Assembly: GCA_019747735.1 (NCBI GenBank)
Contig: JAIEQL010000031.1
Location: forward strand, 1 to 56,632
Direction of reading: 5' to 3'
DNA from: Chthoniobacterales bacterium
GTDB lineage: Bacteria; Verrucomicrobiota; Verrucomicrobiia; Chthoniobacterales; UBA6821
Length of the DNA stretch: 56,632 nt
A program made the translations under genes and the position numbers. The notes beneath the pieces were generated by a model that was not told the origin of the DNA, did no database searches, and saw nothing but the letters and a program-made list of their open reading frames with translations. Shown in pieces: positions 7,673-14,120 of this stretch; positions within the stretch are counted from its first letter, which is position 1; every line of letters begins with the position of its first letter.

Positions 7673-7888
7673 ATGTTTTCTAAAATCACCAAATATATTC
7701 AAGAAGTTCAAATAGAATTAACCAAAGCTCAATGGCCTTGGAGTAATGAGGAACATGGAATAAAACGCTTTAAGGAATTATGGAGTTCTAGTTTGGTAGT
7801 TATTATTGCCATGCTTCTTGTAGGAGGCTATATCTCCTTTTTTGATTTTATTACGATTAACGTTATCGGTTTTCTGACCAAACCTTAG
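7673..7888 (+). CDS. secE: Preprotein translocase subunit SecE
   Basis: The 71-aa single-pass membrane subunit of the SecYEG channel is of the short type. The N-terminal amphipathic helix YIQEVQIELTKAQWPW carries the family pattern E...EL.K..WP and is followed by a hydrophobic helix at about residues 40-60. It sits directly upstream of nusG, the standard order. A small hairpin (7894-7921) and a word array follow it. Confidence 0.93.
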   Translation: MFSKITKYIQEVQIELTKAQWPWSNEEHGIKRFKELWSSSLVVIIAMLLVGGYISFFDFITINVIGFLTKP

Positions 7889-7893
7889 AACTT

Positions 7894-7921
7894 GCCTTGA
7901 AATAATAAAGCGTTTCAAGGC
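7894..7921 (+). terminator. Hairpin between secE and nusG
   Basis: GCCTTGAAA (7894-7902) pairs with TTTCAAGGC (7913-7921) across a 10-nt loop, 6 nt after the secE stop. No T-run follows, so it may act in RNA processing or 3'-end stability instead of termination. Confidence 0.35.
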
Positions 7922-7922
7922 A

Positions 7923-8060
7923 GTTGAAGTTAAAAGTTGAAGTTGAAGAACATTTCTAATAGCCTCCTGTTTCAATTTTTAAATTTCTGCTGCTCTAAAG
8001 CTCCTTTCAATTATTGCCAAGCAATAAAAAAATAACTTCAACTTTCAACTTAAACTTTTT
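7923..8060. repeat. Inverted pair of word arrays between secE and nusG
   Basis: The left array, 7923-7948, is gttgaag, ttaaaag, ttgaag, ttgaag. The right array, 8034-8060, is aacttcaactttcaactt and on to the nusG ATG. They are close to reverse complements and bound an 85-bp spacer without a gene. The layout matches the arrays around the four-helix-bundle gene at 44936-45381, but without cargo. Confidence 0.55.
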
Positions 8061-8061
8061 C

Positions 8062-8628
8062 ATGCCTCTCGCTCCCAAAGATCAATGGTTTGTCGTTCAT
8101 GTCCTTTCTGGCCAAGAGCAAAAAGTACACACTAATATTCTCAAGCGTATTAAGACCGAAGAGGTAGGTGATCTCATTTTTGAAATTTTGATTCCAACAG
8201 AGCGTGTCCAGGAAATCAAACGTGGTAAGAAAACCGAGACGACACGCAAGTTTTTCCCTGGTTATTTGATCATCAACATGCACCTTTATGATGAGGAAGG
8301 GAAAATCATTGATAGGGCATGGTATTTTATTAAAGAGACCAATGGTATTATCGGTTTTGCAGGTGCAAAACAAGATCGACCCATTCCGATGAAACCAAAA
8401 GAAGTTCAAGGAATGTTGGCTCAGATGAAAGAGCGTGAAGATAACATTACGCAGAAAATTGTTTTTGAAGTTGGTGACAAAGTCAAAGTGGCCGATGGTC
8501 CTTTCCAAAACCAACAGGGAGTTGTTGAAGAAATTGATCCCGAGCGCGGCAAGCTTCGTGTTTCTGTCAGTATCTTCGGGAGAGATACACCAGTGGATCT
8601 GGAATACTGGCAAGTAGAAAAAGCGTAA
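8062..8628 (+). CDS. nusG: Transcription termination/antitermination protein NusG
   Basis: The 188-aa protein carries the NGN domain (WFVVHVLSGQEQKV near residue 8, RKFFPGYLIINM near residue 67, GIIGFAG near residue 98) and a C-terminal KOW domain (GDKVKVADGPFQNQQGVVEE near residues 138-157). It binds RNA polymerase and links it to Rho or the ribosome. ATG 8062 is preferred. An upstream TTG at 8014 would add 16 residues encoded by repeat sequence. The usual downstream genes rplK and rplA are missing here, and repeats follow instead. Confidence 0.96.
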   Translation: MPLAPKDQWFVVHVLSGQEQKVHTNILKRIKTEEVGDLIFEILIPTERVQEIKRGKKTETTRKFFPGYLIINMHLYDEEGKIIDRAWYFIKETNGIIGFAGAKQDRPIPMKPKEVQGMLAQMKEREDNITQKIVFEVGDKVKVADGPFQNQQGVVEEIDPERGKLRVSVSIFGRDTPVDLEYWQVEKA

Positions 8629-8630
8629 GA

Positions 8631-8764
8631 GCGCATTTGAAAAGGCTAAAATTGCGCATTGCGTCGTCGCTGCGGTGCTCACCTCGTCACGTATTTCAAT
8701 ACGCTCCTCAGCTGCGCTCCTCTGCTCCTGGCACTGCATCAATTTTATCCACTTTCAAACACGC
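8631..8764. repeat. Family B long hairpin element, copy 1
   Basis: The left arm (8631-8653) and right arm (8741-8764) are complementary through cgc..tttgaaa..taaaatt. The centre, GCGCATTGCGTCGTCGCT and on to CTCCTGGCACTGCATCAA, is shared with the copies at 17650-17790, 35310-35453, 39491-39627 and 50737-50877 and the partial copy at 56560-56632. A small inner hairpin GTATT-tc-AATAC (8691-8702) is also conserved in form. It starts right after the nusG stop. Confidence 0.8.
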
Positions 8765-8884
8765 ACTTCTTCTAATTCAGCAGTACGTTAGTAAACACAG
8801 TGTGTATTTGACTGGACTTTCTAACAAGTACATCATTCGCCTGAAGCGAATTTTGAACACATTCTACTAGCGATAGTTAGTAGT

Positions 8885-9047
8885 TATAGTCAAATTACTT
8901 AGAAATCACACAAAATTGACGTGATCTTTTCAGGAAAAGACTGCGTTCTCATTACTCCCGTTATAAGATATAGCGCTCGCTCTTCGGCCTTGCCTTTTCT
9001 AAAAATCTCTGCGTTCTTTCATGTAATTTCTAAGTAATTTGACTATA
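8885..9047. mobile_element. 163-bp element with 22-bp terminal inverted repeats
   Basis: TATAGTCAAATTACTTAGAA(AT) at 8885-8906 is the exact reverse complement of the sequence ending at 9047. The interior has no open frame of note. A second copy of the right end is at 1-48 and a lone terminal repeat is at 51006-51027. The size, terminal repeats and copy number are those of a MITE. No matching transposase is in the window. Together with family B copy 1 it fills the 473-bp gap between nusG and recJ. Confidence 0.75.
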
Positions 9048-9101
9048 GAATTTTTTATAAAAAAATTCTTTTTGTGCTCTTTGTGGTGAATTCTTTTTGA
9101 T

Positions 9102-10799
9102 ATGAAACAAAACTGGTATTTTCCTGCCGAGCCAGATTCTAAGCTAGTTCAAGAGCTAGCAACAGCTTTAGAACTACCTCCTCCGCTCGCTGCTATCCTC
9201 ATTCAGCGAGGATATGACTCAGTAGAAAAAGCCCAGCATTTTCTAGAACCCCGTTTAGCTGATCTTCAGCCACCAGAAAAAATTCCGGGGATTACTGCAG
9301 CAGTCGTACGTTTGCAAGAGGCTCTTTTTAAAAAAGAAAAAATTGTTTTGTATGGGGATTATGATGTCGATGGGATTACATCACTAGCGCTGCTAAGCCG
9401 CTTTTTGAGAGCTTTAGGAGGCGATGTGAGCTGTTTTATCCCAGAGCGGATGAGCGAAGGATATGGGCTGAGTACAGCAGGAGTTCAGCGCTGTTTAGAA
9501 ACCTATCACCCCAATCTTCTCCTTGCCATTGATTGTGGGACCAACTCGCTTACAGAGGCTCAGTGGATCAAGCGTCAAGGGATTGACTTAATCATCATTG
9601 ATCATCATCAGTTAGCTGCGGTGACCGCGCAAGAGGCTTGTGTAGCCTTGGTTAATCCTCAGCGAGGAACTGACTATCATTATTTGTGTAGTGTAGGATT
9701 GGTTTTTAAAGTTGCCCATGCTCTTTTAAAAACTTATCCAGAGCGCTCTGTGGATCTGCGTCATTACCTTGATCTGGTCGCCTTGGGCACGGTGGCTGAT
9801 ATTATGCCGCTGGTAGGGGAGAATCGTATTTTGGTTGCTCGTGGATTGCGTCAGTTGGGTGTGTCGCGCTGGGCGGGGGTGAGGGCCCTAATGGACGTTG
9901 CCGAGGTAAGGGCTCCTTTGAGCGCTTTTGATATTGGCTACAAACTTGGACCTAGAATCAACGCGGCGGGGCGTTTGAACTCGGCCTTGGAGTCGTTGGA
10001 ACTCTTATTAACAGATGATCCTAATCAAGCTGCCCACTATGCCCAAAATCTCGATCGTCGCAATCGTGAGCGCCAAGCAATCGAACGAACTATCACCTTG
10101 GAAGCAGAAGAAATGGCAGCGGCAGCTTTTGCAATAACCTCACCAAAGAGCATTGTCCTAGGCCGTCCCCACTGGCATCACGGAGTGGTAGGGATTGTGG
10201 CTTCGCGCATTTCTAAACGCTGGCATCGTCCCACACTCATTATTGGATTTGATGAAGAAGGGCTTGGCAAAGGGAGTGGGCGTAGCATTGAAGGATTTTC
10301 TTTAGTGGCAGCATTAAATGAATGTGCTCATTTGCTGGAAGCCTTTGGAGGACACGCCATGGCAGCGGGAGTGACTTTGCAGCAAGGAAAGCTGGAGGAG
10401 TTTAGGGAGGTTTTTGAAAAAACAGCCGCAACCTTTCTTAACGAAGAAGATTTAGTGCCTCGTTTGAAATTGGATGTTGAAATAACAGTGAAAGACCTTG
10501 ATGAAAGCTGGCTGCAAGCTCAAGAGCGGCTTGGTCCTTTTGGTGTGGGTAATCTTAAACCACTCTTGATGGCACGTGCCCTGAGCCCCGCCAGAGAACC
10601 GCGGGTGTTAAAAGAAAAACATCTTCGCTTAGAATTTCAAGGACCTCGCAATACTCTCCTAGCTGCTATTTTTTTTAATGGAGCCGTGAATCCTCTCCCT
10701 AAACCACCATGGGATGTCGCTTTCACGCTCGAACAGAATACTTATCAAGGTAAGACCACATTGCAGATGCAGGTGGTAGCTTTGAAAACCTCATCATGA
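9102..10799 (+). CDS. recJ: Single-stranded-DNA-specific exonuclease RecJ
   Basis: The 565-aa 5'-3' exonuclease of the DHH phosphoesterase family acts in recombination and mismatch repair. Metal-binding motifs are visible in order: YGDYDVDG near residue 84, IDCG near residue 143, IDHHQL near residue 166 and the GTVADIMPL motif near residue 227. The DHHA1 domain follows with GVVGIVASRI and SGRSIEGFSL...GGHAMAAG near residues 400-430, and a C-terminal OB domain. The length is normal. It is followed with a 4-bp ATGA overlap by the NlpC/P60 gene, so the two are probably co-transcribed. Confidence 0.96.
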   Translation: MKQNWYFPAEPDSKLVQELATALELPPPLAAILIQRGYDSVEKAQHFLEPRLADLQPPEKIPGITAAVVRLQEALFKKEKIVLYGDYDVDGITSLALLSRFLRALGGDVSCFIPERMSEGYGLSTAGVQRCLETYHPNLLLAIDCGTNSLTEAQWIKRQGIDLIIIDHHQLAAVTAQEACVALVNPQRGTDYHYLCSVGLVFKVAHALLKTYPERSVDLRHYLDLVALGTVADIMPLVGENRILVARGLRQLGVSRWAGVRALMDVAEVRAPLSAFDIGYKLGPRINAAGRLNSALESLELLLTDDPNQAAHYAQNLDRRNRERQAIERTITLEAEEMAAAAFAITSPKSIVLGRPHWHHGVVGIVASRISKRWHRPTLIIGFDEEGLGKGSGRSIEGFSLVAALNECAHLLEAFGGHAMAAGVTLQQGKLEEFREVFEKTAATFLNEEDLVPRLKLDVEITVKDLDESWLQAQERLGPFGVGNLKPLLMARALSPAREPRVLKEKHLRLEFQGPRNTLLAAIFFNGAVNPLPKPPWDVAFTLEQNTYQGKTTLQMQVVALKTSS

Positions 10800-12319
10800 A
10801 ACTTCCTTTTTTTGCATTTCTCACTATTGCTACAGCCTCTCTGTGCCTAGCAGGATCAATCAACGATTCTTTTTTTCCGTTAGAAAATTATGATCAAAGA
10901 GTGAGTCGTTGGATTGATCCAAGCGATCCTTCTTATGACCAAGAGCTGTTGGGAAGTGGTATTCAAGAGCAGCGAAAAAACGAATTATTCGATCATCTTT
11001 TTGGTTCTCTTTCTCCTTGGAGTGAAGATTGCGTTAAGAAGAGCCTCTCAGGTTCCTCTATCAAATTGGAGGAAGAACAATTCTTTGCTAAGTTTGGCGT
11101 CGCTGACAAATACTACGGAAGTGATGAGCCAAATGGAGTGCCTTATCCTCCAGATTGGCTCACTGCCATTCAGGAAAATAGTGATTTAGCGCAACTGGAT
11201 CATTTGAGTTACACTTCTTCAAAGCGTGGTATTCTTATTCAAAACTGTGCCGCGCGTGTTTTGCCAACGGAGCAGTTTGCTTTCCTTAAGTCTACCTCGC
11301 CTGGTGAAGGATATCCTTTTGATTATTTACAAATGTCGACAGCCTATCTAGGCACACCGCTCTATGTCATCGCTACAACTCAAGATGGTCTTTGGGATCT
11401 CGTGTTAACTCCCGATTTTTTAGCGTGGGTCAAAAGTGAAAATGTGGCACTCATCTCGCAGGAGTTTATTAACACATGGTCTGCCGCTGCTAAAAAGCAG
11501 CTCATTGCGATTACTCAAACAGCAGTCCCCCTTAACGATGAGAAAAATAATTTGCATCTTCTGATGTGTGTTGGCACTTGTTTCCCTCAGGGAACGAAGC
11601 CTTCAACAATCATCCTTCCTAGAGTTGACTCAGAGGGCAACGCCTTGATTCAAGAAGAACCTCTTGTAGAAGGAATGGGTGTCCCTCTTCCCTGGAGCCT
11701 TACTCCTCATCACATGGCAATGCTCATGAATACCTTGATTGGGAGGCCTTATCGATGGGGTGGCATTGGCAATGAGTTTGATAACGACTGTTCTGCAGAA
11801 TTAAAAAATCTGTTTCTTCCTTTTGGAATCTATTTGCCTCGTAACTCTTCAGAGCAAGTCACTGCGGGCTTGATGACTGATAAGAGTAGTTCTCCTGCAG
11901 ATCAACGAATTGAATTTTTAAAAAAGGAAGGCAAGCCATTTTTATCCCTCATTTATATTGGAGGACATGTAATGCTTTACATAGGGACTTACCCTAATCC
12001 GAATGATCAAGAGAACCTTATGGCCATGACCTATCAAAATCTTTGGGGATTGCGGCCTACCCCTCCTTTTATCGAGGACAATCCAGATAAACGTTTCATT
12101 ATTGGAAAATCAGCATTCTTGCCACTTTTGTTGCAATATCCTGAGGAGCCAACAGCGGTTTCCTTGGCTGCTAAGCCCACTTTTCAAATCTGCGACCTAA
12201 GTCAGTTTCCTCTACTGCTGCTTCAATCAAGCGGAATGGATCTCTCAGCTCTTCAAGAAAAAGAGAGAAGGTCTCAACATCTTCATTTATTGATGACGCC
12301 TGAGCGTATAGCTGAATGA
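10796..12319 (+). CDS. Secreted SH3-domain NlpC/P60 (C40) peptidase
   Basis: The 507-aa protein has a signal peptide (MKLPFFAFLTIATASLCLAG), a central SH3-like region at about residues 110-290 and a C-terminal NlpC/P60 domain at about residues 310-430. The catalytic Cys lies in NDCSAELKNLF (about C332) after RPYRWGG, and the catalytic His lies in GGHVMLYIG (about H392). Such enzymes cut peptidoglycan peptides between D-Glu and diaminopimelate in the periplasm. The N-terminal 100 residues and the C-terminal 70 match nothing I know. It overlaps recJ by 4 bp and converges on the TPR gene 19 bp away. Confidence 0.87.
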   Translation: MKLPFFAFLTIATASLCLAGSINDSFFPLENYDQRVSRWIDPSDPSYDQELLGSGIQEQRKNELFDHLFGSLSPWSEDCVKKSLSGSSIKLEEEQFFAKFGVADKYYGSDEPNGVPYPPDWLTAIQENSDLAQLDHLSYTSSKRGILIQNCAARVLPTEQFAFLKSTSPGEGYPFDYLQMSTAYLGTPLYVIATTQDGLWDLVLTPDFLAWVKSENVALISQEFINTWSAAAKKQLIAITQTAVPLNDEKNNLHLLMCVGTCFPQGTKPSTIILPRVDSEGNALIQEEPLVEGMGVPLPWSLTPHHMAMLMNTLIGRPYRWGGIGNEFDNDCSAELKNLFLPFGIYLPRNSSEQVTAGLMTDKSSSPADQRIEFLKKEGKPFLSLIYIGGHVMLYIGTYPNPNDQENLMAMTYQNLWGLRPTPPFIEDNPDKRFIIGKSAFLPLLLQYPEEPTAVSLAAKPTFQICDLSQFPLLLLQSSGMDLSALQEKERRSQHLHLLMTPERIAE

Positions 12320-12338
12320 ATTAGCAATACCCCTAAGC

Positions 12339-13010
12339 CTATTTTATTGCCTCATCAATCTTCGGATCGCGTGTAGCGCCAAGTTCGATAGCTCGTTGAT
12401 AATGACGGCGAGCTATTTCTAGAGCGGGAGGGCTACGGCGCAAGTAATAAACGGCTAAATTAAAATGAGCATCAGCATAGGTGGGATCCAGTTCGATAGC
12501 CTTGCAGAGAGAAGCTTCCGAAATATCATTCCAATGCTCTCTTTCTGCCGCAATTCCCAGATAATTTTGAGCACGTGCATTTTTAGGGTCGTAAAGAGTA
12601 GCTTGCACCAGTGCTGCAAACGCTTCTTTATTGTGCTGTTCTTCTAACGACATCATGCCTAACAGAAGCCAGGCAAGCGGGTTCGCGAGTTTTTTTTGTA
12701 ACGATTGTAAAAGGAGCTCTTCTGCTTTTTTGTGGTGAGCAAGATGAAGTTCTGTTGCAGCAAAATAATTCAATAAGAGGACTTGATTGGGATCTAAAGC
12801 AGTAGCTTGTTGATACGTTTTTTCTGCTGCAGTAAAGTCTCCTCGAGCATATTCCTTGGCAGCTTTTGCTGCTAAGAGTGAAACTGGATCAAGTTTAGAA
12901 GCCTCCTTGCTGGTGACAATATCGACAGGAAGAAGAAACTCTTGATAAGCCCCCCACAAAAAAAATGGTTGAAAAAAAACAAGGAGGAACAATAAGAAAA
13001 AATGTTTCAT
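12339..13010 (-). CDS. Secreted TPR-repeat protein
   Basis: The 223-aa protein has a signal peptide (MKHFFLLFLLVFFQPFFLWG) and four or five tetratricopeptide repeats from about residue 45, seen in segments such as AAKEYARGDFTAAEKTYQQA, LDPNQVLLLNYFAATEL and LDPTYADAHFNLAVYYL. TPR proteins act as protein-binding scaffolds, here in the periplasm. The partner is unknown. The start overlaps the proC stop by 4 bp (13007-13010), so it is the second gene of a leftward proC operon. Confidence 0.85.
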   Translation of the reverse strand: MKHFFLLFLLVFFQPFFLWGAYQEFLLPVDIVTSKEASKLDPVSLLAAKAAKEYARGDFTAAEKTYQQATALDPNQVLLLNYFAATELHLAHHKKAEELLLQSLQKKLANPLAWLLLGMMSLEEQHNKEAFAALVQATLYDPKNARAQNYLGIAAEREHWNDISEASLCKAIELDPTYADAHFNLAVYYLRRSPPALEIARRHYQRAIELGATRDPKIDEAIK

Positions 13011-13810
13011 TTTTGTTCAGCAATTTCTTTAGAGCGTTGAGTGGCAGCTTGGACAGAAGCATGGACGATCTCTAAGAGTGATTGTTCTTCGAGAACCTTA
13101 AGCCCCGCTTCTGTGGTTCCTTTGGGACTAGCAATTTGTGCACGCAGCGCTGCAGGAGAATCCTCTGTTTCTAGAATGAGTGCTGCTGCGGCTTCCAAAG
13201 TGTGAGCTGCCAGAGCTCGTGCTAAGGAAGGTTTAAGACCATGAGTGATCCCTCCTGTCATCAGCCCTTCTAAAAAAAGAAGAGCAAAGGCAGGCCCACT
13301 TCCACTTACAGCCGTTACGGCATGCAGGTATTTTTCTTCCACTTGAAAAGTAATACCTACGGCAGAAAATAATTTTTGAGCTAGATCCAAATCCTCTATT
13401 GTAGCCGAAGAGTGAGGGGTGAGGGGTGTAACCCCTTTTCCCACACGCACTGCTGTATTAGGCATGGTGCGGATCACGCGAGTTTCTTTTCCGGCGGCAT
13501 AAAAAAGATCTTCACAGCACAATCCTGCAGCGACAGAGATGATCAATTTTTCTTTTAAAGCAAGGGCATTTTCTGTAAGAACCTCTAAGGCTTGCGCAGG
13601 CTTTGTGCATAGAAAAACTACTGAGGCTGCCATGATCGCCTCATTGTTGGAAGAGGCTTGATGAATGCCGTATTCTTGAGCAAGTGTTCTTGCAGAATCA
13701 CCACTTTTAGAAGTGACAATGAGATCCTGCGGACTGATCGCTTCTGCTTTGAGGAAGCCTTTGATTAAGGCTTTGGCCATGTTGCCGGCGCCGAGAAAAG
13801 CTATTTTCAT
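13007..13810 (-). CDS. proC: Pyrroline-5-carboxylate reductase
   Basis: This 267-aa enzyme catalyses the last step of proline synthesis. The N-terminal Rossmann motif FLGAGNMAKALIKG (residues 4-17) binds NAD(P)H. The segment VRTMPNTAVRVGKGVTPL near residue 115 and the signature around residues 165-255 (VSGSGPAFALLFLEGLM, then ALAAHTLEAAA...PAALRAQIASPKGTTEAGL) are diagnostic. The length is normal. A decayed 37-bp copy of part of this gene lies downstream of the vapC remnant at 14007-14043. Confidence 0.96.
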   Translation of the reverse strand: MKIAFLGAGNMAKALIKGFLKAEAISPQDLIVTSKSGDSARTLAQEYGIHQASSNNEAIMAASVVFLCTKPAQALEVLTENALALKEKLIISVAAGLCCEDLFYAAGKETRVIRTMPNTAVRVGKGVTPLTPHSSATIEDLDLAQKLFSAVGITFQVEEKYLHAVTAVSGSGPAFALLFLEGLMTGGITHGLKPSLARALAAHTLEAAAALILETEDSPAALRAQIASPKGTTEAGLKVLEEQSLLEIVHASVQAATQRSKEIAEQK

Positions 13811-13822
13811 AATTAAAAAATT

Positions 13823-13961
13823 TTACAAAGGCGTTTTTAATCCTTGGCTTTTAGCTAAAGATTGTTGGTTTTTATCGAAAGTGAGAAAATTTTTTGCCTC
13901 TAAGCATAGCGTAGCTGCTAGGTGAATAATATCAAAGGCTCGAAATCTCCTTTTTGTAGAG
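13823..13961 (-). pseudogene. C-terminal fragment of a VapC-type PIN-domain toxin gene
   Basis: On the minus strand the frame reads RFRAFDIIHLAATLCLEA and then KNFLTFDKNQQSLAKSQGL, ending in a stop at 13823-13825. This is the end of a PIN domain: D..HLA (third acidic residue) and FLTFD..Q..LA...GL. The upstream part is missing and the break point coincides with a REP copy at 13962. No ATG or antitoxin gene is present, so it is a remnant. It lies within the 310-bp gap between proC and the membrane-protein gene. Confidence 0.7.
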
Positions 13962-13999
13962 AAAAGGGGTCAGTCCCGGTATCCCGGTACTTTGGTGCC
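13962..13999 (+). repeat. Single REP with GGTGCC tail
   Basis: AAAAGGGGTCAGTCCCGG is followed by TATCCCGGTACTTTGGTGCC. It is the same family as the in-gene palindromes at 14372, 25471 and 26133. It sits exactly where the vapC remnant is broken. Confidence 0.8.
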
Positions 14000-14006
14000 A
14001 TAGCTA

Positions 14007-14043
14007 CAGAGAAAAATTACTGAAGCTACCATGATTACATCAT
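14007..14043 (-). pseudogene. Decayed 37-bp fragment similar to proC
   Basis: Bases 14007-14043 align without gaps to proC bases 13608-13644, with 7 mismatches, most of them transitions (shared core GAAAAA-TACTGA-GCT-CCATGAT). It is too short to code. The remainder up to 14120 shows nothing recognisable. Confidence 0.5.
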
Positions 14044-14120
14044 ACATCTCATACTTTTAAAAAACACTTTGAGACTAAGTTGCTACAAAATATCATCCAA
14101 TCTAACTTGCGGAGCTCAGT

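Noticed and set aside
8050..8742. 230-aa reverse-strand frame opposite nusG
   Set aside because: It is the antisense shadow of nusG and a family B repeat, with no recognisable domain and Asn/Phe/Leu-rich composition typical for antisense frames.
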